The notes: generated by a model not told the origin, from the sequence alone. Shown: positions 31,428 through 40,089, counted from the stretch's first letter. The stretch is DNA of 43,134 nucleotides from Acidimicrobiia bacterium (GCA_022827405.1 JAJDTA010000002.1:1-43134); one strand, 5' to 3'. Numbers and translations: made by a program.

Positions 31428-32320
31428 TGTCCGGCGGCGCGCTCGAAGGGCGGATCGCCGTCATCACCGGTGCCGGGCGGGGGATCGGCCGCCACTACGC
31501 CCTGCTGTTTGCCGCCGAGGGCGCCAAGGTTGTGGTCAACGACTTGGGCTGTGATGCCGACGGTACTGGCGCCGATCCAGCGGTGGCGCAAGCGGTGGTC
31601 GACGAAATCACCGCCGCCGGAGGCACAGCAGTGGCCAACTGCGATGACGTGGCTGAGATGGCTGGCGCCGAATCGGTGCTGGCTCAGACGCTGGACGCCT
31701 TCGGCAGGGTGGACGTGGTGGTGAACAACGCCGGCATCCTGAGGGACAAGATGTTCGCCAGCATGAGCGAGGACGACTGGGACTCGGTGATCCGGGGCCA
31801 CCTCAAGACCACGTTCTGCATGACCCGGGTGTGCGCCGGCTGGTGGCGCGATCAGACCAAGGCCGGGGAGACTGTGAACGCCTCGGTGGTCAACATCAGC
31901 TCCACATCGGGGCTGATCGGCCAGGTGGGCCAGTCCAACTATGGCGCGGCCAAGAGCGCCATCGCCGGGATGACGGTGATAATCGCCCAGGAGTTGGGCC
32001 GCTACGGCGTCCGGGTGAATTGCGTGACCCCCGCGGGCCGCACCCGCATGACCGAGGGGGCGCCGGGAGTGGCCGAGATGGTGGCCAGGCCCGCCGAGGG
32101 ATTCGACGTGTACCACCCCTTCCATCCCGCGCCGGTAGTGGGTTGGCTGGCCACGGCCGACTGCGAGGTGACCGGCCGGGTGTTCATGGCCAAAGGCGGC
32201 GATGTCCGCTGGTACACCCCGTGGCTGCGCCAGGACTTCCTTGACGACGAGCGGGAGTGGACCATCGCTGAATTGGCCGAGGCCATGAAGAATCTGCCGC
32301 CGGCTCCGGTATCGCCGTGA
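31427..32320 (+). CDS. SDR, HSD17B4-like hydroxyacyl-CoA dehydrogenase
   Basis: 297 aa. TGAGRGIGRHYAL near residue 15, VVVNDLGCDADGTG (the NDLG of NAD-dependent HSD17B4-like enzymes), NNAGILRDKMFASMSEDDWD, ISSTSGLIGQVGQSNYGAAK with catalytic Ser, Tyr and Lys, and NCVTPAGRTRMTE. It is related to the preceding SDR (shared GILRxxMxxxMxExxxD segment), so the pair could be a duplication or a heteromeric enzyme. The start ATG overlaps the upstream stop and the stop overlaps the GTG of the ipdF-like gene. Confidence 0.87.
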   Translation: MSGGALEGRIAVITGAGRGIGRHYALLFAAEGAKVVVNDLGCDADGTGADPAVAQAVVDEITAAGGTAVANCDDVAEMAGAESVLAQTLDAFGRVDVVVNNAGILRDKMFASMSEDDWDSVIRGHLKTTFCMTRVCAGWWRDQTKAGETVNASVVNISSTSGLIGQVGQSNYGAAKSAIAGMTVIIAQELGRYGVRVNCVTPAGRTRMTEGAPGVAEMVARPAEGFDVYHPFHPAPVVGWLATADCEVTGRVFMAKGGDVRWYTPWLRQDFLDDEREWTIAELAEAMKNLPPAPVSP

Positions 32321-33099
32321 GCCGGGAAGTGCCCGCCGAACCGCCGGGCCGGGGGCTGTTGGATGGCAAGACCGTGGTGGTGACCGCCGCGGCAGGCACC
32401 GGCCTGGGTTATGCCGCCGCTCGGCGGTGCATCGCCGAGGGCGCCCGGGTGCTCATTAGCGACATCCATGGGCGGCGTATGGACGAGGCCGCCAACCGCC
32501 TGGCCGAGGAGTTCGATGTTCGTCCCGCCACACAAATGTGCAATGTGACGGTGGAGGAGGAGGTCCAAGCCCTGATCGATGCCGCCGTGGCCGAAATGGG
32601 CCACGTGGACGTGATGATCAACAACGCCGGCTTGGGGGGCACCGCCAACCTGGTTGATATGACCGACGAGCAGTGGCAGGTGGTGATCGATGTGACCCTC
32701 AACGGAACCATGCGCACCACCCGGGCGGCCCTGCGCCACATGATGCCCCGGGGCTCAGGAGTCATCGTCAACAACGCCTCGGTGATGGGGTGGCGGGCCC
32801 AAGCCGGCCAGAGCCACTATGCCGCGGCCAAGGCCGGAGTGATGGCGCTCACCCGCTGCGCGGCAATAGAAGCGGCCGAGACTGGGGTCCGGGTCAACTG
32901 TGTGGCGCCCAGCCTGGCCATGCACCCGTTCTTGGCCAAGACATCCAGCCAGGAATTCCTCGACAGCCTGATTTCGCTGGAGGCGTTCGACCGGGCCGCC
33001 GAGCCGTGGGAGGTGGCCAACGTGATGGTGTTTCTGGCCAGCGACTATTCGACCTATATGACCGGCGAGATCGTTTCGGTCAGCTCCCAGCACCCCTAG
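32317..33099 (+). CDS. ipdF: IpdF-like SDR of steroid C/D-ring degradation
   Basis: 260 aa, GTG start overlapping the previous stop (GTGA). The unusual cofactor loop VTAAAGTGLG (22-31), ISDIHGRRMDE, NNAGLGG, then NNASVMGWRAQAGQSHYAAAK (split here as S155, Y168, K172) and the C-terminal end GEIVSVSSQHP closely match the mycobacterial Rv3559c/IpdF protein as I recall it. IpdF oxidises a hydroxyl on the bicyclic CoA ester derived from HIP, the last-ring intermediate of cholesterol. The presence of ipdA and ipdB at the right edge supports the assignment. The stop is shared with the opposing gene in the palindrome CTAG (33096-33099). Confidence 0.8.
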   Translation: MSREVPAEPPGRGLLDGKTVVVTAAAGTGLGYAAARRCIAEGARVLISDIHGRRMDEAANRLAEEFDVRPATQMCNVTVEEEVQALIDAAVAEMGHVDVMINNAGLGGTANLVDMTDEQWQVVIDVTLNGTMRTTRAALRHMMPRGSGVIVNNASVMGWRAQAGQSHYAAAKAGVMALTRCAAIEAAETGVRVNCVAPSLAMHPFLAKTSSQEFLDSLISLEAFDRAAEPWEVANVMVFLASDYSTYMTGEIVSVSSQHP

Positions 33100-33677
33100 C
33101 CGAGAGCGGCAGCCAAAACGGAGCGGTCGGCGGCGTGATACACGTGGGCTAGCTCAAGGTCCACGATCTGCCGGGGCATCTCGGGATCGAACCAGCCGTC
33201 GATGAGTCCCCAATGATGCGGACTCATCATGTAGTCCACCTTGAGCCCGTCAAGGGTGTAGTACTCCTGCTCCCAGCTATGGGTCCACCGGGTGCCCGAC
33301 GGGCCAACCACCCGGCTGAGAGTCCAGTTCACGATGGCCGGGATGTGGTCGGGCATGGCCATGAGGTCCCGTTCGAACGCAGCCACCGAATCGGTCGGGG
33401 CGTTGGGCTCGACCCGAAGCAGGAGGGTGCGTTTGATCTCACCGGTGAAATCGGGGTTGGCCAACGAACCGTCGATGAGCTCCAACTCCACCAAGTCGAC
33501 ATGGGCCACGTCCTCGAAGCCGGGCGGAATCGGGTCGTCGATGCCGTCCCAGGTGTAGTGGCCGCCGCCCACCGTTCCCGGCAGGTGTTTGCCCAGCACC
33601 GCCGCCGATTCCAATTCGGCCACCCGGCTGGTATCAGCCCCATCGGCCAGGGTCACCAGTGCCAGCTTGCGGGTCAT
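33096..33677 (-). CDS. Dabb-type (dimeric alpha-beta barrel) protein, two-domain
   Basis: 193 aa. The length and the two similar acidic/hydrophobic halves (MTRKLALVTLADG ..., then a second half beginning near TGEIKRTLLLRVEPNAP) suggest two ferredoxin-like units. HIPAIVNWTLSRVV and SWEQEYYTLDGLKVDYM resemble the Dabb (stress-responsive A/B barrel) pattern, with HWGLIDGWFDPE near the end. Catalysis is not evident; some members act as small-molecule cyclases or monooxygenases. It overlaps the upstream gene by ATGA and faces ipdF tail to tail. Confidence 0.65.
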   Translation of the reverse strand: MTRKLALVTLADGADTSRVAELESAAVLGKHLPGTVGGGHYTWDGIDDPIPPGFEDVAHVDLVELELIDGSLANPDFTGEIKRTLLLRVEPNAPTDSVAAFERDLMAMPDHIPAIVNWTLSRVVGPSGTRWTHSWEQEYYTLDGLKVDYMMSPHHWGLIDGWFDPEMPRQIVDLELAHVYHAADRSVLAAALG

Positions 33678-34012
33678 CGCCCCTCCTCAGCGGAGGGATC
33701 GCTCACCAGGAACCGCCGCTGTCGCTGCACGCAGCAGGCGTCCACCTCGGCCCAGAACCCGGCCACGGAGGGATCTCGTCCGGCGGCGCCCCGCATCGCC
33801 CACCACGCAGCCGCATCAGGCACCGACCACAAGTACACCAGCGTGTTGGGCTGGTCGAACAGCTCAATCGGCGGTGTCAGCCACGTCTGCTCCAACGTCA
33901 TGCCTCGCGCTTTGGCTCCCGCCATGTAGCCCTCGGTCATTAACCGACGCACCTCGTCTAGCCGTCCGGGCTCGACGGTCAACTCGTCCAGCACATGGAT
34001 CTTCCCGACCAC
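33674..34012 (-). CDS. small ferredoxin-like barrel protein (ABM/Dabb type)
   Basis: 112 aa. Begins GKIHVLDELTVEPGRLDEVRR (quoted in two parts: GKIHVLDELTV, EPGRLDEVRR), a beta-alpha start typical of antibiotic-biosynthesis-monooxygenase or NIPSNAP-like proteins. TLVYLWSVPDAAAWWAMR supplies the next strand and helix. Function not assignable. A TAGCGT -10 box ends 6 nt before GTG 34012, so this GTG is chosen over another two codons upstream. The gene overlaps the downstream Dabb-type gene (ATGA), so both products are probably made together, perhaps as a heteromer. Confidence 0.65.
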   Translation of the reverse strand: MVGKIHVLDELTVEPGRLDEVRRLMTEGYMAGAKARGMTLEQTWLTPPIELFDQPNTLVYLWSVPDAAAWWAMRGAAGRDPSVAGFWAEVDACCVQRQRRFLVSDPSAEEGR

Positions 34013-34018
34013 GACCAC

Positions 34019-34024
34019 ACGCTA
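34019..34024 (-). promoter_or_regulatory. -10 box (TAGCGT) of the Dabb-type operon
   Basis: Minus-strand TAGCGT ends 6 nt before GTG 34012. The operon diverges from the phosphatase gene at 34072. Confidence 0.5.
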
Positions 34025-34071
34025 GTGGTGTTCTAGATTGCAAGGCCGGAGGGAAGACGGGAACTGGAGCA

Positions 34072-34818
34072 ATGAACCATCAGCGGCGCATCCCTCTGGA
34101 AGGGTGCGTGAACTTCCGAGACCTGGGCGGTTACGCCAGCACACTGGGCGGCACCACCAAGTGGGGAGTGCTGTTCCGGGCTGACTCTCTGCACCGTCTC
34201 AGCCCGGCTGACGGCGAGGTGGTCACCGGTCCATTGGGTATCCGCACCGCAGTGGATCTGCGGGCGAACGACGAGCGGGAGCGGGTTGGGGTGCTCGACC
34301 CGACACTTGGTGTCGTCGAGCACCACGTGGGAACCACCGACCGAACCATGCACACCTACGAGCGCCCTGATCCCGACATCGCGAACCGCACATTCGGCCA
34401 GCTCTACGAGAACATGATCAGCAGCGGGGGAGAGCGGTTTGCCGCGGCAATCGATGTGGTGGCCGACCCCGATCAGTGGCCAACTGCCTTTTTCTGCATG
34501 GCCGGAAAAGACCGCACTGGGTGTCTGGCTGCGATGATTCTGGGATTGGCCGGAGTAGATCGCCAAGACATCGTGGGCGATTACGCGGCCACCGCCCCAG
34601 CGGTTCCCTACATCCGAGAGCGGTCCCTGGCCGAGTTGCCCGAGATGGCCAAAGTCTGGGCGAAATTGCCCGACGACATTACCAATGCCCCCATCAGCGC
34701 CATCACCGAGCTACTGGACATCGTCGATGACCGGTGGGGCGGTCTTGAGGGTTACGCCCTCGAGTTTGGAGTCAAGCCTCAAACCATCGAGCGCCTGCGG
34801 GCCTCTTTCCTGGCCTGA
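34072..34818 (+). CDS. tyrosine phosphatase (PF13350 type)
   Basis: 248 aa. NFRDLGGY (14-21) is the substrate-recognition motif of the Y_phosphatase3 family. The P-loop is C142-M-A-G-K-D-R148-T-G, a CX5R site, with the general-acid Asp expected upstream. MptpB of Mycobacterium belongs to this family and dephosphorylates phosphotyrosine and phosphoinositides. There is no signal peptide. ATG 34072 is preceded by GGAG; a TAGATT box at 34034-34039 could serve as -10 with a 25-30 nt leader. Its stop is 6 nt from the convergent alcohol dehydrogenase. Confidence 0.85.
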   Translation: MNHQRRIPLEGCVNFRDLGGYASTLGGTTKWGVLFRADSLHRLSPADGEVVTGPLGIRTAVDLRANDERERVGVLDPTLGVVEHHVGTTDRTMHTYERPDPDIANRTFGQLYENMISSGGERFAAAIDVVADPDQWPTAFFCMAGKDRTGCLAAMILGLAGVDRQDIVGDYAATAPAVPYIRERSLAELPEMAKVWAKLPDDITNAPISAITELLDIVDDRWGGLEGYALEFGVKPQTIERLRASFLA

Positions 34819-34824
34819 TCCCAA

Positions 34825-35781
34825 TCAAGGCTCCACAACCACCTTGAGAGTGGGGGTGTCGCTGGCGGCCAAGGCGAAGGCATCGCCGGCGGCATCAAGG
34901 GGGAAGCGCTGGGTGATCATGGCCTCGGCGATCTCGGGGCGATGGGCCAGCAGGGCTGCGGCGGAGTCGAAGGCTCGGCCCGCGCCGTGGTGGCCGTAGA
35001 ACGTGCCCCACACCGCGGTCAGCTCCTTGAGCACCCAGGGCAGCACCTCGAACAGCTTGTTCTGGTAGTACCCGGCCACCAGCAGCACCGTCCCTCCCGG
35101 GCGGGCCACCTCGGCGGATCGGGTAATGGATCGCTCCGAGCCGTCGCCCTCGATGACCACGTCGTAAGTGCCCGACAAGCCCACCCCGAGGCCCATTTGC
35201 TCGGCGGCGGAGGCATGCAGGTCGTTGTCGGGCTCGACGTCCACGACGCAGCCCCGCCAGCGGGCCGCGGCCCCGCCCAGCAAGCCGAATCCGGTGATGC
35301 CGGGTCCCACTACGGCCACCCGGTGGCGGCTTTCCAACCGCCCCAACATCAGGCTGTGGATGTTGACGGCCAGCGGCTCGCACAAGCAGGCGTTAGCCAC
35401 GTCCAACCCGTGGGGCAATCGCACCAGGCACCGTTCGGGAAGCAGGATCTCGTCGGCCATGCCGCCGTCGAAGGCCACTCCGGCGATCATCTCGTGCGAC
35501 TTCTCGCACCAGTGGTAGTCGCCCATTCCGCAGAACTCGCAGACGCCGCAGGGCACCATCGGCTCAATCGCCACCGGCGTGCCATCGTCAAGCACTCCGG
35601 CGAACTCGTGGCCGAAGGTCATCTCCCTTGGCCCGAACCCCACCATGTTCAGGTCGGTCTGGCAGATGCCCACCGACCGGGGCCGTATGCGCACTCCTTC
35701 GGCGTCGCCCACTGCTACCTGGGTCGGCACCGGCACCTCCACCGGGCGGATGCCCTCGGGCGTGTGGCGCACCGCCCTCAC
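34825..35781 (-). CDS. zinc-dependent alcohol dehydrogenase (MDR family)
   Basis: 318 aa. Catalytic zinc ligands C40 (GICQTD), H58 and E59 (GHEFAG); structural zinc ligands C78, C81, C84 and C92 in CGVCEFCGMGDYHWC. VAVVGPGITGFGLLGGAA is the Rossmann loop. It is somewhat short for the family (about 340-350 aa), with a compressed nucleotide-binding region. It should oxidise a polyol or alcohol with NAD(P). The start ATG overlaps the stop of the upstream SDR by 4 nt, so both form one operon read leftwards. Confidence 0.87.
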   Translation of the reverse strand: MRAVRHTPEGIRPVEVPVPTQVAVGDAEGVRIRPRSVGICQTDLNMVGFGPREMTFGHEFAGVLDDGTPVAIEPMVPCGVCEFCGMGDYHWCEKSHEMIAGVAFDGGMADEILLPERCLVRLPHGLDVANACLCEPLAVNIHSLMLGRLESRHRVAVVGPGITGFGLLGGAAARWRGCVVDVEPDNDLHASAAEQMGLGVGLSGTYDVVIEGDGSERSITRSAEVARPGGTVLLVAGYYQNKLFEVLPWVLKELTAVWGTFYGHHGAGRAFDSAAALLAHRPEIAEAMITQRFPLDAAGDAFALAASDTPTLKVVVEP

Positions 35782-36596
35782 GCTGTCAAGCCCCGCTTCT
35801 TAAATTCGCTTTGGGCGTACACGATGCCGCCCAAGTGCTCGTCGGCGTCGGGCGATGTGGCCAGCCAGGCCACCACTGCGCCGATGGTGGCCGGCTCACC
35901 GCCGGGGTAGGGGAACGATCCCGCGGTGTTGCGGGCCCGGGCGGCCTCGGTGATCACATAGCCGGGGTCGATGCTGAAGCACCGGATGCCGTCGGGGCCG
36001 TGCTCCACGTGGATGTGCGGGGTCATGCGGGTGAACGCCCCCTTGCTCATGGCGTAGGCCATGCCCCAGCCGCCCTTGCCGATGGGGCCGGGCGGGTCGG
36101 TGTAGGCCGAGGCCGAGATCATGTTCACGATGGTTCCCGAGCCCTGCTCCACCATGGCGGCCAGCACCCGCTCGGTGATCGCCATCTGAGCGAACACGTT
36201 TCCCTCGAACAGCTTGTGAACCTCGGGTTCTTCCAGTTCCAGAAACGGGGTCATGCTCACTTTGCCCTGGTAGATGGCGTTGTTCACCAACACATCGAGA
36301 TGGCCGAAATGCTCCAGCGCCCCATCGATGCACGCCGTCACGCTTTCTCGGTCCAACAAGTCCATGGTGAACGCCACTCCTTGTTGGCCCTCGGCTTCGA
36401 TGGCGGCCACGGTGGTGTCAAGCCCGCCGGGAATGGCGAGGTTGGGGTCGTACATGTCCCGGCCTGCACCGTCCACCAAGGTCCGGGCCGACACCGCCAC
36501 GTCAAAGCCGGCCCGAGCCAATGCGATGGCGCTGCCCTTTCCGATTCCCCGGCTGGCTCCGGTGACCAAGGCGGTCTTTCGATCATTGGCGCTCAT
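35778..36596 (-). CDS. short-chain dehydrogenase/reductase
   Basis: 272 aa. TGASRGIGKGSA (12-23) and SARTLVDGAG mark an NADP(H)-type SDR (R after strand two). NNAIYQG replaces the usual NNAG. ISASAYTDPPG ... YAMSKGAF supplies Ser, Tyr and Lys, and DPGYVITEA follows. An insertion of about 20 residues between strands two and three (DMYDPNLAIPGGLD) is characteristic of this SDR subgroup in actinobacteria. ATG 36596 is chosen over the one at 36635, which has no fitting promoter spacing. Operon with the zinc dehydrogenase; divergent from the racemase gene. Confidence 0.85.
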   Translation of the reverse strand: MSANDRKTALVTGASRGIGKGSAIALARAGFDVAVSARTLVDGAGRDMYDPNLAIPGGLDTTVAAIEAEGQQGVAFTMDLLDRESVTACIDGALEHFGHLDVLVNNAIYQGKVSMTPFLELEEPEVHKLFEGNVFAQMAITERVLAAMVEQGSGTIVNMISASAYTDPPGPIGKGGWGMAYAMSKGAFTRMTPHIHVEHGPDGIRCFSIDPGYVITEAARARNTAGSFPYPGGEPATIGAVVAWLATSPDADEHLGGIVYAQSEFKKRGLTA

Positions 36597-36634
36597 CTGG
36601 GTCTCTGCCTTTCGGTTGCTCCGACTCGCAGGCA

Positions 36635-36640
36635 TACCGT
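36635..36640 (+). promoter_or_regulatory. -10 box (TACCGT), leaderless start of racemase gene
   Basis: TACCGT is followed by AGGGCC and ATG 36647, a 6-nt gap. No Shine-Dalgarno sequence is present. Confidence 0.55.
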
Positions 36641-36646
36641 AGGGCC

Positions 36647-37786
36647 ATGGGTCCGCTAAAGGGAATGCGCATCATTGAACTGGCCGGTATCGGGCCGACC
36701 CCGTTTGCCGGCATGATGCTGTCGGACTTGGGTGCCGAGGTGATCCGGGTCGACCGGGTCGGCGGTTCGGGTAACCCGGTGGCCTCGCAGTCGGGTCCTA
36801 TGGAGCGGGGCAAGCGCACCGTGGCCCTCAACCTTAAGCAGCCCGAAGGCGTGGAAGCCGTGCTTCGCCTGGTCGAGGCGTCTGACGGGCTGTTCGAGGG
36901 CTTCCGGGCCGGGGTGGCCGAGCGCCTCGGCGTCGGGCCCGACGCGTGCCTGGCCCGAAACTCCAAGCTGGTGTACGGGCGAATGACCGGCTGGGGCCAG
37001 AGCGGCCCGCTGGCCGATCGGGCCGGCCACGACATCAACTACATCTCCCTGGCCGGGCCGCTGGCCCACATAGGCCGCACAGGCCAGCCGCCGTCGGTGC
37101 CCCTCAACCTGATCGGCGACTTTGGGGGCGGCTCGGTGTTCCTGGTACTGGGCATGGTGGCCGCGCTGTTGGAGGTGGCCCGGGGCGGCGACGGCCAAGT
37201 GGTGGACGCGGCCATGGTGGACGGCGCCGCCTACCTCCTGTCGCCGCTGTACGCAGCCCACGCCAGCGGATTCTGGACCGACGAATACGGGGCCAACTTC
37301 TTGGACTCCGGGGCCTACTTCTACGAGGTGTACGGCACGGCCGATGGCAAGTGGCTGGCGGTGGGGGCCATCGAGCCCCAGTTCCACGCCGAGTTCATGG
37401 CCGGCATCGGCCTGGCCGAAGCCGACGACCTGCCCGACCAGATGGACCGGGACCGATGGCCGGAGATGAAGCAGCGGGTGGGGGAGATCATCGCCACCCG
37501 CACCCAGGACGAGTGGATGGCCGTGTTCGACGGAACCGATGCCTGCGTCACCCCGGTGCTGACCATGGGCCAAACCCCGTCGCATCCTCATGCCCAGGCC
37601 CGTGGTTCATTCTTCGAGTTCAGCGGGGTCCCCCAGCCCCGCCCCGCCCCCCGATTCAACGGCACCCCCTCCGAGCCCGCCGGGCAATCGCAGCCCCCGG
37701 GGGCCGACACCGATGCGGTTCTCGCCGAGTTGGGCTATTCCACCGGGGAGGTGGCCGCGCTCCGGACGTCGGGCGCAGTGGCCTGA
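36647..37786 (+). CDS. mcr: alpha-methylacyl-CoA racemase
   Basis: 379 aa, a CaiB-fold racemase. Catalytic residues match those of mycobacterial MCR: H128 in AGHDINYIS, D158 in LNLIGDFGGGS and E243 in AIEPQF. ELAGIGPTPFAGM, YGRMTGWGQSGP and DACVTPVL are further MCR/AMACR signatures. It epimerises the 2-methyl group of branched acyl-CoAs such as the (25R)/(25S) cholesterol side-chain CoA esters and pristanoyl-CoA, which beta-oxidation needs in the S form. It fits the sterol-catabolic character of this end of the window. The gene is monocistronic, with its own leaderless promoter. Confidence 0.93.
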   Translation: MGPLKGMRIIELAGIGPTPFAGMMLSDLGAEVIRVDRVGGSGNPVASQSGPMERGKRTVALNLKQPEGVEAVLRLVEASDGLFEGFRAGVAERLGVGPDACLARNSKLVYGRMTGWGQSGPLADRAGHDINYISLAGPLAHIGRTGQPPSVPLNLIGDFGGGSVFLVLGMVAALLEVARGGDGQVVDAAMVDGAAYLLSPLYAAHASGFWTDEYGANFLDSGAYFYEVYGTADGKWLAVGAIEPQFHAEFMAGIGLAEADDLPDQMDRDRWPEMKQRVGEIIATRTQDEWMAVFDGTDACVTPVLTMGQTPSHPHAQARGSFFEFSGVPQPRPAPRFNGTPSEPAGQSQPPGADTDAVLAELGYSTGEVAALRTSGAVA

Positions 37787-37862
37787 AATGGCATACCGGT
37801 AATTTCGCCGCTCTTGGCGGAACCGTGAGTACCGTTGGAGCGTCGTTGATGGTGATTGGAAG

Positions 37863-39356
37863 ATGGGTGCCGACATGCGCATATTGAAACTGGTTTTGCC
37901 TTTAGCCCTGGTCTGCTTGATTGCCGCGGCCTGCTCTGGCGATAGCGACGACAGCGCACCGACCGCGGTGGCGACCGAGGCCGGATCCCAGCCCACCGAG
38001 GCTGCCGAGGAATCTGTGCCTGAGCCCACCGAAGCCGCTACTCCGCTCTCTGCCACGCAGAGCGAGCTAGCCGACGCGATATTCGCCGCAATGCTCGAAG
38101 ACGACGAACGTCCAAGCACCATTACCGAAGATCAGGTGCGCTGCCTGGCCGACGGCCTGGCCGGTGTCTTTTCGGACGAACGGCTCGACCAGTTGGGATT
38201 GGACGGCCCGTCGATCACCGCGGTTTACGAGGCGGACCGGGGCTTTGGCCTGTTTGAAGGGTTCGGGATTTCCGATGGCGAGGCTTCAGAGGTAGTGGAC
38301 AGGGCCTTGGGATGTGTCGACTGGAGAGCTGTCTTGGCCGAAGCGGTATCTGGAGAGGGTCTGCCACCGGATCAAGCCAATTGCATCGCCTCTGAAGTCT
38401 CCAGTGACGGAATCCGTGCCTTTGTGTCGAGTGCGCTGATCGCTCAGTCGGAGGACGACTTGGGACTGGGGGAAGTAGAGGTCATGGGAGCACTCCAAGC
38501 TTGCGTCGACGTGCGGGACATGCTCTATGAGACATACGTCCTAGAGGGCCTATCTGAGGACTCCGCCCGATGTGTGGCCGACGGATTGCCCGACGAATTG
38601 GTTGACATGATGCTTGGCGGACAAGAACCCGGGGACGAGGAAGCAACCGCTGAGCTATTCGGCGAATTGATTCAATTGCAAACCCGATGCCTGACGCCCG
38701 AAGAGCTTGAGATGATGGGCGGTTCTGGATTCCAACCAGCCGGTCCCATTCCTGAGGGGAGCATCGGCTCAGGACCATGTCCGCCCGACAATGGGTCGGG
38801 AACCCAGATTCTGGATTTCGACGGTCCCCAGCCCATGTGTTTGGACCCCACGAAGCAGTACACCGCGGTGTTCGACACCACTGCCGGGGAGATGCGAATC
38901 GCCCTCGACACGGTGAACACTCCGGTCACCGCCAACAACTTCGCGGTGTTGGCCCGGTGGCACTACTACGACGGCACGCTGTTGTTCCGGACCGATCCGA
39001 GCATCGGGATCATCCAGGGTGGGGCGCCCCATACGAATTCCCCGTCTGATCCCGGGCCGGGCTACACCATTCCTGATGAGGGCTCAGGGTTCACCTATGA
39101 GCCGGGCCAGCTGGTGATGGCCCGCACCGCGGCGCCCAACAGCGCCAGCGCCCAATTCTTCATCGCCGTAAACGAGAACACCGCCCGCCTCAACAGCCAG
39201 GGCACCTATGTGGTGTTCGGCCAGATGGACGATGCGAGCCTGTCGGTGGCCGAGGCTATTCTGGCCAGCCACGTGGACCAGCCTGACAATCCTCTGGGTG
39301 GGGGCCCCGAGCCTCCTGTGTTCGTCAACTCGGTGACAATCGAGGAATCCGGCTGA
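37863..39356 (+). CDS. lipoprotein with Cys repeats and C-terminal cyclophilin PPIase domain
   Basis: 497 aa. The signal peptide ends at lipobox IAAAC (C24), then a Thr/Ala/Glu-rich linker. Residues about 85-290 hold recurring Cys units: VRCLADGLAGVF, LGCVDWRAVLAEAV, ANCIASEV, LQACVDVRDML, ARCVADGLPDEL and QTRCLTPEE. The C-terminal part from about 325 is a cyclophilin-type peptidyl-prolyl isomerase: AVFDTTAGEMRIALD, NNFAVLARWHYYDGT, FRTDPSIGIIQGG, MARTAAPNSASAQFFI and TYVVFGQM. It should act outside the membrane as a folding factor. The next gene encodes a shorter paralogue of the Cys-repeat region without the isomerase. Start ATG 37863 or 37875. Confidence 0.85.
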   Translation: MGADMRILKLVLPLALVCLIAAACSGDSDDSAPTAVATEAGSQPTEAAEESVPEPTEAATPLSATQSELADAIFAAMLEDDERPSTITEDQVRCLADGLAGVFSDERLDQLGLDGPSITAVYEADRGFGLFEGFGISDGEASEVVDRALGCVDWRAVLAEAVSGEGLPPDQANCIASEVSSDGIRAFVSSALIAQSEDDLGLGEVEVMGALQACVDVRDMLYETYVLEGLSEDSARCVADGLPDELVDMMLGGQEPGDEEATAELFGELIQLQTRCLTPEELEMMGGSGFQPAGPIPEGSIGSGPCPPDNGSGTQILDFDGPQPMCLDPTKQYTAVFDTTAGEMRIALDTVNTPVTANNFAVLARWHYYDGTLLFRTDPSIGIIQGGAPHTNSPSDPGPGYTIPDEGSGFTYEPGQLVMARTAAPNSASAQFFIAVNENTARLNSQGTYVVFGQMDDASLSVAEAILASHVDQPDNPLGGGPEPPVFVNSVTIEESG

Positions 39357-39372
39357 ACCGGAACCTGTCCTT

Positions 39373-40083
39373 ATGCGCCGTGGCTGGTTTCTCTCGATAT
39401 TCCTGGCAGTTCTCATAGCATCGGCTTGCTCGAGCGATAGCGAGGAGAGCGCACCGTCGGTGCCGATCACCCAGGCCCCCACCGTCCAACCCACCGAGGT
39501 GGTCGAAGCCCCCACGCCGCCGCCCACCGATCCCGCTGATCCCGACGCTGCTGATCCTGATAACGGCGAGCAGGCTGATAGCGGCGATCCGCTCGCACCC
39601 AACCGACAAGAGTTGACCGACACATTTGCCGAGTTGGTCTTGGGTGACGAACTGGTCACCACCTTCATGACCCGACAGGAGATCATGTGTCTGGCCGAGG
39701 AGGCCTTTGCCGTATTCACCGACGAACGGCTTGACGAATTGGATCTCAACCCAGAGTCGTTTGCTGAGGCATACCGGCAGCCGGGATTGTTCGTGTTCGG
39801 GGACTGGTTCGACATTTCCGACCGTGAGGCGTTTGATCTGGAGAACCTGTCTTTGGGTTGTGTTGACTGGCGGAACTTCGTGGTGCAGGTCTTGGTCTCA
39901 GAAGGTGAGCCGATAGATCGAGCCCAATGCATCGCCTCCCAAATCTCGGTTGACGGGCTGCGGGCCGTCGTGAGGGATGCCATGGTGGTCGACACGGGAG
40001 AGGGCTTCGGCCAGGCACAGGATGAGGTGGCGTCCGCGCTTACCTCCTGCTACTTGAACGCGTCTCCCGAGACGGTCTCGTAA
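39373..40083 (+). CDS. Cys-repeat lipoprotein, paralogue of the preceding gene
   Basis: 236 aa. Lipobox LIASAC with C19, then an acidic Pro/Asp/Thr-rich linker to about residue 75. The folded part repeats the unit of the previous protein: MCLAEEAFAVFTDERLDEL, LGCVDWRNFVVQVLV, AQCIASQISVDGLRAV and ALTSCYL. Four cysteines follow the lipidated one, enough for two disulfides. Identity with the upstream protein is high in places (ERLDxL, LGCVDWR, CIAS-x-x-S-x-DG-x-RA), so the pair arose by tandem duplication with gain or loss of the cyclophilin domain. Function unknown; cell-surface location is predicted. Confidence 0.75.
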   Translation: MRRGWFLSIFLAVLIASACSSDSEESAPSVPITQAPTVQPTEVVEAPTPPPTDPADPDAADPDNGEQADSGDPLAPNRQELTDTFAELVLGDELVTTFMTRQEIMCLAEEAFAVFTDERLDELDLNPESFAEAYRQPGLFVFGDWFDISDREAFDLENLSLGCVDWRNFVVQVLVSEGEPIDRAQCIASQISVDGLRAVVRDAMVVDTGEGFGQAQDEVASALTSCYLNASPETVS

Positions 40084-40089
40084 TTGAAC

